Of a stretch of 64,000 nt of DNA, positions 16,613-26,390 are shown piece after piece. The stretch comes from Bradyrhizobium sp. SZCCHNS1050 (GTDB lineage: Bacteria; Pseudomonadota; Alphaproteobacteria; Rhizobiales; Xanthobacteraceae). The position numbers and the translations under genes are program-made. Below the pieces are notes generated by a model that was given only the letters and a program-made list of their open reading frames with translations, did not search any database and was not told where the DNA came from. The DNA lies in assembly GCF_032484785.1 (NCBI RefSeq), contig NZ_JAUETR010000001.1:5273501-5337500 (forward strand), written 5' to 3'. The stretch's first letter is position 1. Each line of letters starts with the position of its first letter.

Positions 16613-17886
16613 GCCTGAAGCTCGGCTGCATCGCCGACGACTACACCGGCGCCTCCGATCTCGCCAACACCCTGACCCGCGCCGGCCTGCGCACGGTGCA
16701 GACCATCGGCGTACCGGCTGATGACCTCACGCTGCCCGAGGTCGATGCCGTCGTGGTGTCGCTGAAGAGCCGCTCGATTGAGGCGTCGCTTGCCGTGGCC
16801 CGCTCACGCGAGGCCGACGCATGGCTGCGCGCACGAGGCGCCGACCACGTGCTGTTCAAGATCTGCTCGACGTTCGATTCCACCGACGCCGGCAATATCG
16901 GTCCTGTCATGGACGCGCTGGCGGGCGATGCCGGTGAAACGATCGTGCTGGTGACGCCGGCGTTCCCGGAAACCAGGCGGACCGTCTATCAGGGCAACCT
17001 GTTCGTCGGCGGCGTGCCGCTCAATGAGAGCCCGCTCAAGGATCATCCGCTCAACCCGATGCATGACGCCAATCTGGTGCGCGTGCTCGGCCGGCAAAGC
17101 CGACGGAAGATCGGTCTGGTCGATCTCGCCACCGTGGTGCATGGGCCGGAGGCGATCAGCCACCGGCTGCAGGAACTGGCCGGGCAGGGCATGGGTGCCG
17201 CGATCGTCGACGCCGTGTTCGATGCGGACCTGACCGCGATCGGTGCGGCCGCCTTGAAGAGCCGGGTCTCCGTCGGCGCGTCCGGCATCGGGCTCGGTCT
17301 GGCGCGCGCTTTGGTCGAGGCCGGGCGCGTGCATTCCCACGGCTTGGCGCATCACGCCGATGCCCCCGTCGGCGGCTTGGCCGCCTGCCTCGCCGGCAGC
17401 TGCTCGCAGGCGACGTTGCAGCAGATCGCGCAGGCCGAGACCATCATGCCGGTGCTGCATCTCGATGCGGCGGGTCTGGTCGCCGGTCCGGACGAGACGC
17501 AGCGCGCGCTCGCCTGGGCGCGTGAGCGCATCGCCAAGGGGCCTGTGCTGATTGCCTCCAGCGCGACGCCGGATCAGGTCAGCGCGCTGCAATCCAGGCA
17601 CGGCCGCGAGGCGGCGGGGCACGCCATCGAGCAGGCGATGGCCGATCTCGCCGAGGGGCTGATCCAGGCCGGCGTGCGGCGGTTGATCGTCGCCGGCGGC
17701 GAGACCTCGGGCGCTGTCGTTGATCGGCTGGGGATTCCGGGCTTCCTCGTCGGTCCGGAGATCGCGGCCGGCGTGCCCGTGCTTCGCACGATCGGCGCCG
17801 ACGCAGGCGACATGCTGCTGGCGCTGAAGTCCGGCAATTTCGGTGGGCCGCAGTTTTTCGCCGACGCGCTCGGGCTGATGCGCTAA
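16609..17886 (+). CDS. otnK: 3-oxo-tetronate 4-kinase OtnK (DUF1537 four-carbon acid sugar kinase)
   Basis: 425 residues from GTG 16609, overlapping otnI by four bases and preceded by AAGGGAG. N-terminal substrate domain opens L-G-C-I-A-D-D-Y-T-G-A-S-D-L-A-N, the family signature; F-K-I-C-S-T-F-D-S-T-D-A-G-N-I-G near residues 83-98 and T-P-A-F-P-E-T-R-R-T-V-Y-Q-G-N-L-F-V near 118. The C-terminal nucleotide-binding domain has V-A-G-G-E-T-S-G-A-V near 360 and L-K-S-G-N-F-G-G near 405. It phosphorylates 3-oxo-tetronate, and OtnC then decarboxylates the product to DHAP. All key motifs are intact. Confidence 0.92.
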   Translation: MSLKLGCIADDYTGASDLANTLTRAGLRTVQTIGVPADDLTLPEVDAVVVSLKSRSIEASLAVARSREADAWLRARGADHVLFKICSTFDSTDAGNIGPVMDALAGDAGETIVLVTPAFPETRRTVYQGNLFVGGVPLNESPLKDHPLNPMHDANLVRVLGRQSRRKIGLVDLATVVHGPEAISHRLQELAGQGMGAAIVDAVFDADLTAIGAAALKSRVSVGASGIGLGLARALVEAGRVHSHGLAHHADAPVGGLAACLAGSCSQATLQQIAQAETIMPVLHLDAAGLVAGPDETQRALAWARERIAKGPVLIASSATPDQVSALQSRHGREAAGHAIEQAMADLAEGLIQAGVRRLIVAGGETSGAVVDRLGIPGFLVGPEIAAGVPVLRTIGADAGDMLLALKSGNFGGPQFFADALGLMR

Positions 17887-18164
17887 CTGCGCGTCGGCCG
17901 ACTGCCGGCTGCGTCGGCCTGTGCCGGATTTTGGAACGACGTGCTGAGCCTCGGTCCCGATCTCATCATCTGCTTAGTTTGTGAGCCGTCGCTCGGCGCG
18001 GCAGCGCCGCCGTGCCGCCATAAGCATCGGGACGCACACTGAAAAAGCAGAAGTTTTTTGCGTGTAATGCCCGATAACTCCCGTAAATTAACGGTCTCTA
18101 GGGACCTCACCGCTATACCTCCGGTACGGACCGTCGCGTGACGCGTCCATCTGTGGGTAGGGCA
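17887..18164. promoter_or_regulatory. Upstream region of first chemoreceptor gene
   Basis: This 278-bp gap holds no recognisable gene. From about 18040 it becomes AT-rich. A short palindrome CCGT-N6-ACGG with a central TTA lies at 18081-18094, about 70 bases before the chemoreceptor start, and is a candidate operator or promoter element. No clear terminator for otnK was seen. Confidence 0.35.
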
Positions 18165-20192
18165 ATGAAACTGAATCGGATCGGCTACAAACTCGGGCTC
18201 GCTGGCGCCATCGGCGCATCTCTCGCCGTCGGCATGATCGCTAACCAGTTGATGGCGGAAAGAGCGGTCAACCACGCCAATCAGCAGGCCGAGCGCGCGC
18301 GGCGCGTCGTCGAGAGCGTGCTGTCGGCCAGCATCAACATGCAGCAGACCCAGCTCGGTGGCCGTTCGGCGCGGCTGGCGCGTGCGCCGGCCGAGGCAGA
18401 GAAGGCAGCCGCCGACATTCAGCAGTTCTCGACCGGGATGGTGACGGACATCGACGCCGCACTCGCCAACGTGTCGACCGCCGACAATCGCGCCCGGCTG
18501 ACCCGGATCAAGGAGCTGATGACGAGCTATGCCGCGGGAGCGGTCGATCTCGCCGAGGCGCAGAAGAAGTTGCTGACGCAGATCGAAAAGCGCAGTGCTG
18601 TCTCCAACGACTGGAACACCAGCCTGAAGGCTCTGCTCGCCTCGCCGTCGCTGCCGAAGCTCGCCTTCCGCGAGCGGGTCGAGCGCCAGCTTCACGCTGC
18701 CGATGCCAAGTTGAACTACATGCGGTCGCAGGCCTGGCGGTTCGGTATGACTGGCGATGCCGCGACGATCCTGACGGTGAAGCAGACGGTGCCGGGGCTG
18801 AAGAGCTCGCTGACCGACGCCCGCATGCTGGCCGACGACCGCGAGATCCAGGCCACGATCACCAAGCTCAATGGCCTCGCCTCGGACTTCGTCGCCGCGA
18901 ACGACGAGGTGGTGAAGACCGAGGGGATCAAGGAGGCCGTGCTGCGCGACCGCACGCTCATCTATCTCGGCGAGGCCGGCGAGCTGATGTCCTCTGCGAT
19001 CCAGGACGCGCGCGCGCGCAACGCGAGCGCGCGGTTCGAGGCAGACCAGGTCGCCGCGCAGGCGAGCTATATCACGCTGTTTGTCGGATTGGCGGTTCTG
19101 TTGTCGGTGATCGGTTCGGTCGTGTTCTCGTTCCTCGGGATCGCGCGGCCGTTGACGCGGCTGAACGCGGCGCTCGGCGAGATGGCGCGCGGCCGGCTCG
19201 ACATCGCCATTCCCGGCGCATCGCGGGGTGACGAAATCGGCGATCTCGCCAAGACCGTAACGGTGATTCGTGGCAATGCGGAGGAGAAGGCGCGCGCCGA
19301 GGCCGAGGAAAAGAGCGCGCAGGACGCGATCACGGCGCGCCAGCGCAAGGCCGACATGCAGCGGCTGGCCGAGCAGTTCGAAGCCGCGGTCGGCGAGATC
19401 GTGAACACCGTCTCGTCGGCCTCGAGCCAGCTCGAGCAGTCCGCCACCACGCTGACCCAGGCCGCGACGCGCTCGCAAGGCTTGACGACGGCGGTTGCGT
19501 CCGCCTCGGAGGAAGCCACGACCAACGTCCAGTCGGTGGCGTCTGCGACCGAGCAGATGGCCTCGTCGGTCACCGAGATCAGCCGTCAGGTGCAGGAATC
19601 GGCGCGCATCGCCAACGACGCCGTCGGCCAGGCCCGCACCACGACCGGGCGCGTCAGCGAGCTGTCCAAGGCTGCCACCCGCATCGGCGACGTCGTCGAA
19701 CTGATCAACACGATTGCCGGCCAGACCAACCTGCTGGCGCTCAACGCCACCATCGAGGCCGCACGCGCCGGCGACGCCGGCCGCGGCTTCGCGGTCGTCG
19801 CCTCGGAGGTCAAGGCGCTGGCGGAGCAGACCGCGAGGGCGACTGGCGAGATCGGCCAGCAGATCTCGAGCATCCAGGTCGCAACGCAGGAGTCGGTCAG
19901 CGCGATCAAGGAGATCTCCTCCACGATCGAGAAGCTGTCGGAAATCTCCTCGACCATCGCAGCCGCCGTCGAAGAGCAGGGCGCGGCGACGCAGGAGATC
20001 TCGCGCAACGTCCAGCAGGCGGCGCATGGCACGCAGCAGGTCTCGTCCAACATCGCCGACGTCGAGCGCGGTGCGGCCGAGACCGGGTCGGCCTCGGCCC
20101 AGGTGCTCTCAGCGGCACAGGCGCTGTCCGGCGACAGCAACCGTCTCAAGCAGGAGGTCGCGAGCTTCCTCGGTTCGGTGCGGGCGGCGTAA
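18165..20192 (+). CDS. Methyl-accepting chemotaxis protein with helical periplasmic domain
   Basis: 675 residues from ATG 18165 (GTG 18138 is an alternative). First membrane helix near residues 8-30, then a mostly helical periplasmic domain of about 270 residues with no Cache motifs, second membrane helix near 300-325, and a HAMP domain (I-A-R-P-L-T-R-L-N and G-D-E-I-G-D-L-A). The C-terminal signalling domain has the highly conserved hairpin tip [16 protein letters not shown] near 516-531. It ends F-L-G-S-V-R-A-A without a CheR/CheB-tethering pentapeptide. The ligand is unknown. A strong terminator follows, so it is a single-gene unit. Confidence 0.95.
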   Translation: MKLNRIGYKLGLAGAIGASLAVGMIANQLMAERAVNHANQQAERARRVVESVLSASINMQQTQLGGRSARLARAPAEAEKAAADIQQFSTGMVTDIDAALANVSTADNRARLTRIKELMTSYAAGAVDLAEAQKKLLTQIEKRSAVSNDWNTSLKALLASPSLPKLAFRERVERQLHAADAKLNYMRSQAWRFGMTGDAATILTVKQTVPGLKSSLTDARMLADDREIQATITKLNGLASDFVAANDEVVKTEGIKEAVLRDRTLIYLGEAGELMSSAIQDARARNASARFEADQVAAQASYITLFVGLAVLLSVIGSVVFSFLGIARPLTRLNAALGEMARGRLDIAIPGASRGDEIGDLAKTVTVIRGNAEEKARAEAEEKSAQDAITARQRKADMQRLAEQFEAAVGEIVNTVSSASSQLEQSATTLTQAATRSQGLTTAVASASEEATTNVQSVASATEQMASSVTEISRQVQESARIANDAVGQARTTTGRVSELSKAATRIGDVVELINTIAGQTNLLALNATIEAARAGDAGRGFAVVASEVKALAEQTARATGEIGQQISSIQVATQESVSAIKEISSTIEKLSEISSTIAAAVEEQGAATQEISRNVQQAAHGTQQVSSNIADVERGAAETGSASAQVLSAAQALSGDSNRLKQEVASFLGSVRAA

Positions 20193-20235
20193 CGCCGAGA
20201 CGCGGAAGCGGCCAACTCGGATTGCGCAGGGGATT

Positions 20236-20268
20236 AAAAGGCCGGAGCATCGAACGCTCCGGCCTTTT
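20236..20268 (+). terminator. Rho-independent terminator after first chemoreceptor gene
   Basis: aaaaggccggagc (20236-20248) and gctccggcctttt (20256-20268) form a perfect 13-bp inverted repeat with a seven-base loop, ending in a T-run. It lies 44 bases after the stop codon. The A-run on the left arm would also let it act on the minus strand. Confidence 0.92.
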
Positions 20269-20670
20269 GCGTTGTCTCGCGTTGCATCGACGCCGGCAAA
20301 CTAACCTGCGTAGTCAATCTACGTTTTTAACTTGTGTTAAGAATCGGCGCGTAGGGTCCGGACGTTCGCGGCCAACGCGCAGTCGAGTCCCACGGGCAGA
20401 CGGCGCTTCTCTCGTTCGGTCGCATGGCACGAGACGACGCGTCGCACGGCAAGCCGGAGCGCGTTACCGATCTGGACGGGCAACGATCAGTTTTCGATCG
20501 TTGCTCCGTATTTGCACGGACATCGTCTTAACCAGACTTAATATTGGGTTCCGTAGCTTCCACGCGTGGGCTGCGGGCCCGTTTGCGTGACGACGAGGGC
20601 GAGCCCCCCGACCGTCGACGTGATCTGTCCCCGAGCGCCCCAAGCATGAGTCGCGCCCGTGGAGACTGAC
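20269..20670. promoter_or_regulatory. Upstream region of second chemoreceptor: TTAA-N6-TTAA motifs and a 9-bp inverted repeat
   Basis: About 400 bp with no gene. It contains TTAA-CTTGTG-TTAA at 20327-20340, TTAA-CCAGAC-TTAA at 20528-20541, and a perfect 9-bp inverted repeat GCAACGATC-N7-GATCGTTGC at 20480-20504. The TTAA pairs resemble CtrA boxes (usual spacing seven, here six), and CtrA controls motility genes in many Alphaproteobacteria. This is a candidate regulatory region; no transcription start could be placed. Confidence 0.5.
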
Positions 20671-22374
20671 ATGTCGTTTGCAATGCCTCATCGCCTCAAG
20701 CTCACCATCGGGATCAAGATCTACGCCCTGATCGGTCTGAGCTTCCTCGGTCTGATCGGCCTGACTGCCTTCAATTCCCGTGAGCTCGCTGCCGGCCTCA
20801 AGCAGCAGAAGCAGCTCGAGCTGCGGCATCTGACCGAGCTCGCGCTCGCCATCTTCGCCGAGGAGCATGCTGCCGCGCAGAAGGGGACGATCTCGGTCGC
20901 CGACGCGCAGAAGCGCGCTCTGGAGCGCGCCTCCCAGCTCCGCTATGGCGGCAACGAGTATTTCTTCGTCACGGACATGACCGCGAAGATGCTGATGCAT
21001 CCGATCTCGACCAAGCTGATCGGGCAGGACGTCGCGGACATGAAGGATCCGAACGGCAAGAAGCTGTTCCAAGAGATGATCGACGTGGTTCGCCAGCATG
21101 GCCGCGGCTTCGTCGACTACGATTGGCCGAAGCCCGGCTCCGAGACGCCGCAGCCCAAGCTCACCCATGTCGCAGGCTTCGCACCCTGGAATTGGCTGGT
21201 CGGGACCGGCGTCTATATCGATGACCTCTCGGCTCAGGCCTGGGCCTCGACGCGGCAGTCGTTGATGGCGGCCGGGATCGTGCTGCTGATCCTGCTCGTC
21301 GTGTCGACGCTCGTCGGGCGCGGCATCACCAGCCCTCTGCATCGCATGACCAGCGCGATGAAGAGCCTCGCCGGCGGCCGTCTCGACGTCGAGGTCCCCG
21401 GCGTAGGACGCGGCGACGAGATCGGCGAGATGGCCGGCGCCGTCGAGGTGTTCAAGAGCAATGCGGTCGCACGTCACGCGCTGGAAGCGGAGCAGAAGGA
21501 AGCCGAGCAGCGGGCGCTGGCCCGCCGCAAGGCCGACATGCACAAGATGGCCGACGACTTCGAAAGCGCCGTTGGCGAGATCGTCGAGACGGTCTCGTCG
21601 GCTTCGTCCAGACTGGAAGTCTCGGCGGATACCTTGAGCAAGACGGCGGTCCGCGCCGGCGAGCTCGCAACCACGGTGGCGGCTGCGTCGGAGGAAGCGT
21701 CGACCAACGTGCAATCCGTCGCCTCGGCCACCGAGGAGATGACGTCCTCGGTCACCGAGATCGGCCGCCAGGTGCATGAATCGGCGCGCATGGCCAACGA
21801 AGCGGTCGAGCAGGCGAAGAAGACCAACGAGCGGGTGAGCGAGCTGTCGCGCGCGGCGAGCCGCATCGGCGACGTGGTCGAGCTGATCAACAGCATTGCC
21901 GGGCAGACCAATCTGCTGGCGCTGAACGCCACGATCGAGGCGGCGCGTGCCGGCGAGGCGGGGCGGGGCTTCGCCGTGGTCGCCGCCGAGGTCAAGGCGC
22001 TGGCGGAGCAGACCGCCAAGGCGACCGATGAGATCGGCCAGCAGGTGGCCGGCATCCAGGCGGCGACACAGGAATCGGTTGCGGCGATCAGGCTGATCTC
22101 CGGCAGCATCGAGCGGCTGTCGGAGGTTTCCTCGACGATTGCAGCCGCTGTCGAAGAGCAGAACGCCGCGACCAAGGAGATCTCGCGCAACGTGCAGCAG
22201 GCGGCGCACGGCACGCAGCAGGTCTCCGTCAACATCACCGACGTGCAGCGCGGCGCCACCGAGACCGGCTCGGCCTCGACCCAGGTGCTGGAGGCGGCCC
22301 AGGGGCTGTCGACAGACAGCAACCGCCTCAAGCGCGAGGTCAGCCGCTTCCTGCAGACGGTCCGCGCGGCCTGA
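20671..22374 (+). CDS. Methyl-accepting chemotaxis protein with single Cache (sCache_2-like) sensor
   Basis: 567 residues from ATG 20671, supported by GGAG seven bases upstream; GTG 20659 is in frame but has no such site. Membrane helix near 11-33, periplasmic sensor near 35-190 with the Cache pattern [16 protein letters not shown] and a later [10 protein letters not shown], second helix near 196-215, HAMP to about 270, and the signalling domain with [11 protein letters not shown] near 409. Cache domains of this type usually sense small carboxylates. No C-terminal pentapeptide. It is followed 118 bases later by a Liv-type binding protein. Confidence 0.95.
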   Translation: MSFAMPHRLKLTIGIKIYALIGLSFLGLIGLTAFNSRELAAGLKQQKQLELRHLTELALAIFAEEHAAAQKGTISVADAQKRALERASQLRYGGNEYFFVTDMTAKMLMHPISTKLIGQDVADMKDPNGKKLFQEMIDVVRQHGRGFVDYDWPKPGSETPQPKLTHVAGFAPWNWLVGTGVYIDDLSAQAWASTRQSLMAAGIVLLILLVVSTLVGRGITSPLHRMTSAMKSLAGGRLDVEVPGVGRGDEIGEMAGAVEVFKSNAVARHALEAEQKEAEQRALARRKADMHKMADDFESAVGEIVETVSSASSRLEVSADTLSKTAVRAGELATTVAAASEEASTNVQSVASATEEMTSSVTEIGRQVHESARMANEAVEQAKKTNERVSELSRAASRIGDVVELINSIAGQTNLLALNATIEAARAGEAGRGFAVVAAEVKALAEQTAKATDEIGQQVAGIQAATQESVAAIRLISGSIERLSEVSSTIAAAVEEQNAATKEISRNVQQAAHGTQQVSVNITDVQRGATETGSASTQVLEAAQGLSTDSNRLKREVSRFLQTVRAA

Positions 22375-22492
22375 CAGGCCGGGGCAATCTCACTAGCTCA
22401 ATTAACGATCCGACCAGCGTGTCTCAACGAGTTCAAATCCCGTCATGATGGCCTTCCTTGACCTCCGGCCCCGCCACGAGGTGGTGAACCGG

Positions 22493-24049
22493 ATGCGATC
22501 GCTCGCGACTTCCTCGGTGATCATCCTCACCCTCATGCTCACGACCTCGGTCGGTGCCGCGCCCGGCGACAACCTCGCCGTCGTGCGCGACCTCGGCGGC
22601 AGGATCGGTCCCGCCATCGGAGCGGCCCTTGCCTGCAGCGAGATCCCTCGGCCGCGGATCCAGGCCATCATCGGCAAGTTCCAGGCCGTCATCCGGGAGG
22701 CGTCGAGCGACGACGGCGATCGCAACGAGCTGACGCGCGAGTTCGACCGCTCCATCGCCGACGGTCGCGCGGCCGTGGCGAGTGGCCGTCAGGACTGCCG
22801 GCGGGCCGAGCTTCAGCTCGCAGACATCGAGCGATCGATCGGCGCGCCCGCAACGGCGGCCGGCGCGCTGCCGGACTCTGCGCCCTCCATCGCTGCGGCT
22901 GGTGCGACGAGCGCCGTGCCTGCTCCATCGGTTCGCGGCGTCACGGAGCGCGACATCACGTTCGGCAGCGTCTTGCCACTGTCGGGCGCGAACAAGGAAT
23001 CGGGTCGGCTGCTCAAGGTCGGCATCGAAGCCGCCTTCAACCGCGCCAACGACGCCGGCGGGGTCAATGGCCGGATGTTCAAGCTCGTCGTCGCCGATGA
23101 CGGCTATGATCCGAACCGCACGCTCGACGCCATGAAGCAGCTCTACGAAAAGGAGCGCGTGTTCGGCTTCGTCGGCAGTTTCGGGACCGCGACGGCGGCC
23201 GTCGCGATCCCATATTCGCTCGAGCGCCGGATGCTGTTCTTCAGCCCCTATACCGGTGCGAACGTCTCGCGCCACGATCCGCCGGACCGCTACGTCTTCA
23301 ACTATCGTCCGAGCTATTCGGAAGAAGCTGATGCGCTGGTCCGTTACCTGGTGAAGCTGCGCCGCGTGCCGCCACGCCAGATTGCGCTGTTCGCGCAGGA
23401 CGATTCGTTCGGCGATGCAGGCTTTGCCGGCGTGGCAAAGGCGTTTCGCGTCCTCGGCCTCAGCGACGCCGCGATCCTGCGCGTCAACTACACCCGCAAC
23501 ACCGTGGATGTGGAGCCGGCGATCAACCAGCTCAAGGCCCAGAAGGTGCCCGTCCGCGCGGTCATCATGGTCGCGACCTCGCGCGCGGCGGCGAAGTTCA
23601 TCGAAAAGGCGCGCGATGCGCTTCCCGGCGTCCTCTTCGTCAATGTGTCGGCGGTCGGCGCATCGGCGCTTGCCAATGAGCTCATGCTGCTCGGTTCGCG
23701 CTACGCGGCCGGGGTCGTCGTGACCCAGACCGTTCCCGCCGTCTCCGGCTATTCGAGCGTGGTGCTCGACTACAAGGCCGCGCTGGCTCGACACTTCCCC
23801 GGCGAACCGCCGGACTACACCTCGCTCGAGGGCTACATCGAGGCGAGTATCCTGGTTCAGGCCCTGAAGCAGGCCGGTCCGCAGCTCGATACCGAGCGGC
23901 TGATCGATACGCTGGAGTCGATGCGCAACATCGATCTCGGTCTTGGCGCCTCGCTCAACTTCGGCCCCGCCGAACATCAGGCCTCGCACAAGATCTGGGG
24001 CACGGCGCTCGACGAGACCGGCGCCTATCAGCCGATCGAGCTGGAATGA
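22493..24049 (+). CDS. Liv-type periplasmic binding protein with N-terminal extension
   Basis: 518 residues from ATG 22493, chosen because GAGGTGG lies about nine bases upstream and because a good Sec signal peptide follows (ending near S-V-G-A-A). ATG 22445 is in frame but has no ribosome binding site. After the signal there is an extra helical segment of about 110 residues with two Cys, then the type I binding fold opening D-I-T-F-G-S-V-L-P-L-S-G-A-N and continuing G-G-V-N-G-R-M-F-K-L-V-V-A-D-D-G-Y-D-P. No permease or ATPase gene is nearby; it stands between chemoreceptor genes, so it may present a ligand to a receptor or serve a distant transporter. Confidence 0.85.
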   Translation: MRSLATSSVIILTLMLTTSVGAAPGDNLAVVRDLGGRIGPAIGAALACSEIPRPRIQAIIGKFQAVIREASSDDGDRNELTREFDRSIADGRAAVASGRQDCRRAELQLADIERSIGAPATAAGALPDSAPSIAAAGATSAVPAPSVRGVTERDITFGSVLPLSGANKESGRLLKVGIEAAFNRANDAGGVNGRMFKLVVADDGYDPNRTLDAMKQLYEKERVFGFVGSFGTATAAVAIPYSLERRMLFFSPYTGANVSRHDPPDRYVFNYRPSYSEEADALVRYLVKLRRVPPRQIALFAQDDSFGDAGFAGVAKAFRVLGLSDAAILRVNYTRNTVDVEPAINQLKAQKVPVRAVIMVATSRAAAKFIEKARDALPGVLFVNVSAVGASALANELMLLGSRYAAGVVVTQTVPAVSGYSSVVLDYKAALARHFPGEPPDYTSLEGYIEASILVQALKQAGPQLDTERLIDTLESMRNIDLGLGASLNFGPAEHQASHKIWGTALDETGAYQPIELE

Positions 24050-24197
24050 CGCGGCTATCGCCGGGGTGCAGCGCGGCTCCGGCGAGACCGGCTCGGCGTC
24101 GTCCCAGGTGCTCTCGGCGGCGCAAATGCTGTCCGGCGACAGCAACCGACTGAAGCTCGAGGTTGGACGTTTCCTGGACACCGTGCGCGCAGCCTGA
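24050..24197 (+). pseudogene. Remnant: C-terminal end of a chemoreceptor gene
   Basis: In a frame different from the binding-protein gene that ends at 24049, the sequence encodes G-V-Q-R-G-S-G-E-T-G-S-A-S-S-Q-V-L-S-A-A and continues to a tail F-L-D-T-V-R-A-A and a stop. This matches the last 45 or so residues of the intact chemoreceptors at 18165, 20671 and 24699 almost residue for residue. There is no start and no upstream receptor, so it is a broken copy whose 5' part was replaced by the binding-protein gene or lost. A terminator follows at 24225. Confidence 0.85.
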
Positions 24198-24224
24198 TCC
24201 CGGCGCGCAGATCCCGACCAGACC

Positions 24225-24256
24225 AGGGCGTGGCCGCGAGGCCGCGCCCTTTTTTC
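24225..24256 (+). terminator. Rho-independent terminator after chemoreceptor remnant
   Basis: agggcgtggc (24225-24234) pairs with gccgcgccct (24241-24250), with one G-T wobble, and is followed by a run of six T. It lies 28 bases after the stop of the chemoreceptor remnant and was presumably the terminator of the lost gene. It now probably ends the binding-protein transcript. Confidence 0.85.
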
Positions 24257-24276
24257 GTGGGCCGGTCGGCGCGGAT

Positions 24277-24442
24277 GGCGGGCGAGGCAGCCGGCCAGGC
24301 GCGCGCGACCACCGATCGCCTCGGCGGGCTGTCGAAGGCCGCGACCCGCATCGGCAAAATCGTCGAGCCGATCAACATCACCGCCGGCCGAACCAACCTG
24401 CTGGCGCTCTTGCGCTTCCTGCAAACGGTTCGCACCGATTGA
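24277..24442 (+). pseudogene. Second chemoreceptor remnant with internal deletion
   Basis: The frame reads [23 protein letters not shown] then I-V-E-P-I-N-I-T-A-G-R-T-N-L-L-A-L, matching the signalling-hairpin region of the intact receptors with several substitutions. It then jumps directly to L-R-F-L-Q-T-V-R-T-D and a stop, which is the extreme C-terminus. About 140 residues that lie between these parts in intact receptors are missing. This is a second decayed copy in tandem with the one ending at 24197. Confidence 0.8.
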
Positions 24443-24587
24443 TCCAGTTTCCTGCATCAACGGCGGCAACATGGTTGGGCCGTTCTGTCTGGCTCGTATC
24501 GAGGAGACACGCCGGCGACAGGTCTTGTGAGATTGCGGCCGTCCGTGAACGGGGTCCAGCGACCCGTATTTCAACGGTTGCGGCATT

Positions 24588-24601
24588 TTATCTTAGGTTA
24601 A
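24588..24601. promoter_or_regulatory. TTAT-N6-TTAA motif upstream of PAS chemoreceptor
   Basis: TTAT-CTTAGG-TTAA about 100 bases before the chemoreceptor start resembles the TTAA-N6-TTAA sites upstream of the second chemoreceptor, with one mismatch. It is a candidate binding site for the same regulator, possibly CtrA. Confidence 0.35.
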
Positions 24602-24698
24602 TCGGCGACTGCGACAATCGATGCATCGTTTGCAGCAAAATTAGTCATGCCGATGCCGGCATGACTCGCGGCCATCATCGTCGATTGAAAGACTCGCC

Positions 24699-26390
24699 AT
24701 GCGTAAGAATTTGCCCGTCACCAACGTCGAGTATCCGATCACGGATGACACGCTGATCGTGTCCAAGACCGACACGAAGGGCAAGTTGACCTTCTTCAAC
24801 CAGGATTTTGTCGATGCGGCCGGCTTCACCGAAGCCGAGCTGATGGGGCAGCCGCACAACATCGTGCGTCATCCGGACATGCCGCCTGAAGCCTTCGACA
24901 ATCTCTGGACCACGCTCAAGGCCGGCCGTCCCTGGGTCGGCGCGGTCAAGAACCGCCGCAAGAACGGCGACTATTACTGGGTGCTGGCGACGGCGTCGCC
25001 GATCTGCAAAGACGGCCAGGTCGTCGGCTACACCTCGGTGCGCACCAAGCTGCCCGCCGACCAGCGCGCAGAGGCCGAGCAGGTCTATGCGGCGATCCGC
25101 GAAAAGCGGCCACATGGTTACAAGATCGACGACGGCATCGTCCGCCGCCGCTCGGTGTTCGACCATCTCTCGATGTTCACCGGCACGATCGCGGCACGGC
25201 TGCGAACGCTGGTCGGATTGCAGACGCTGTTCCTGCTCGTGCTTGGTGTCATCTCGTTCGGGGAGGGCGGGCTCGCCGGAATGACCGCCGTGGCGATTGC
25301 TGCCACCGGTGTCGTGCTGTGTGGCCTGGTCGGGCTGCGCACAATGAACGTGATCGTGGCGCCGCTCGATCATGTGAACGAGACGATGGAAAGCATCACC
25401 CAGGGCAAGCTCGACACCCGCATGCACATCGAGCGCGACGACGAGATCGGCCGCGCCTTGCGTAACCTGCAGACCGTCCAGACGATGGTGCGGTTCAACG
25501 CCAGGGAGCTCGGTGAGCAGGAGCGGCGAGCAGCCGCCTCGCGCAAGCGGGAGATGTCGGAGCTCGCCAACAGTTTCGAAGGCGCCATCGGCAACATCGT
25601 CAATACGGTGTCCTCGGCCTCCAGCGAGCTCGAGAGCTCGGCCAACTCGCTGTCGAGCACCGCCGTGCGAGGGCAGGAGCTTTCCACCACCGTCGCTGCG
25701 GCCTCCGAAGAGGCGTCGGCCAATGTTCAGGCCGTCGCCTCGGCGACCGAGGAGCTCACTTCGTCGGTCCGTGAGATCAGCCGCCAGGTGCAGGAGTCCG
25801 CGCGCATCGCCTCCGATGCGGTCGAGCAGGCACGCCGCACCAATGATCGTGTCGGCGAGCTGTCGAAGGCGGCGACCCGCATTGGCGACGTCGTCGAACT
25901 GATCAACACGATCGCCGGGCAGACCAATCTGCTGGCGCTCAATGCCACGATCGAGGCCGCGCGGGCGGGCGAAGCCGGCCGCGGCTTTGCCGTCGTCGCC
26001 TCCGAGGTCAAGGCGCTGGCCGAACAGACCGCCAAGGCGACCGGCGAGATCGGCCAACAGATTTCCGGCATCCAGGGGGCCACGCAGGAGTCGGTCGGCG
26101 CCATCAGGGAGATCTCGACGACGATCGAGCGGCTGTCGGAGATCGCCGCGACGGTGGCGGCCGCGGTCGAGGAGCAGGGCGCAGCAACCGCCGAGATCTC
26201 GCGCAACATCCAGCACGCCGCCGCGGGTACACAGCAGGTGTCCGCCAACATTTCCAATGTCCAGCGCGGCGCCAGCGAGACCGGCGACACCTCGGGGCAA
26301 GTGCTCAGCGCCGCGCGCCAGCTCTCCGGTGATAGCCAGCGTCTCAAGCAGGAAGTCAGCCGCTTCCTGCAATCGGTTCGCGCCGCCTGA
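24699..26390 (+). CDS. Methyl-accepting chemotaxis protein with N-terminal PAS domain (Aer-like)
   Basis: 563 residues. The N-terminus is cytoplasmic and holds a PAS domain (about 10-125) with the Aer-type pattern [13 protein letters not shown], then [21 protein letters not shown] and [11 protein letters not shown]. Two closely spaced membrane helices (about 167-212) form a hairpin with almost no periplasmic loop, followed by HAMP and a signalling domain with the [11 protein letters not shown] tip near 405. E. coli Aer binds FAD in this PAS domain and mediates energy taxis; a similar role is likely. It ends F-L-Q-S-V-R-A-A. Confidence 0.95.
   Translation: MRKNLPVTNVEYPITDDTLIVSKTDTKGKLTFFNQDFVDAAGFTEAELMGQPHNIVRHPDMPPEAFDNLWTTLKAGRPWVGAVKNRRKNGDYYWVLATASPICKDGQVVGYTSVRTKLPADQRAEAEQVYAAIREKRPHGYKIDDGIVRRRSVFDHLSMFTGTIAARLRTLVGLQTLFLLVLGVISFGEGGLAGMTAVAIAATGVVLCGLVGLRTMNVIVAPLDHVNETMESITQGKLDTRMHIERDDEIGRALRNLQTVQTMVRFNARELGEQERRAAASRKREMSELANSFEGAIGNIVNTVSSASSELESSANSLSSTAVRGQELSTTVAAASEEASANVQAVASATEELTSSVREISRQVQESARIASDAVEQARRTNDRVGELSKAATRIGDVVELINTIAGQTNLLALNATIEAARAGEAGRGFAVVASEVKALAEQTAKATGEIGQQISGIQGATQESVGAIREISTTIERLSEIAATVAAAVEEQGAATAEISRNIQHAAAGTQQVSANISNVQRGASETGDTSGQVLSAARQLSGDSQRLKQEVSRFLQSVRAA

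Noticed and set aside
16024..17886. A single 620-codon frame that would fuse sequence inside otnI to otnK.
   Set aside because: The part before 16609 is an out-of-frame reading of otnI, Arg/Ala-rich and unlike any protein; otnK starts at GTG 16609 with a proper ribosome binding site.
22433..24586. A 717-codon minus-strand frame across the binding-protein gene and the chemoreceptor remnants.
   Set aside because: It is antisense to the binding protein with good signal peptide and fold; composition is typical of a shadow frame and no homology is seen.
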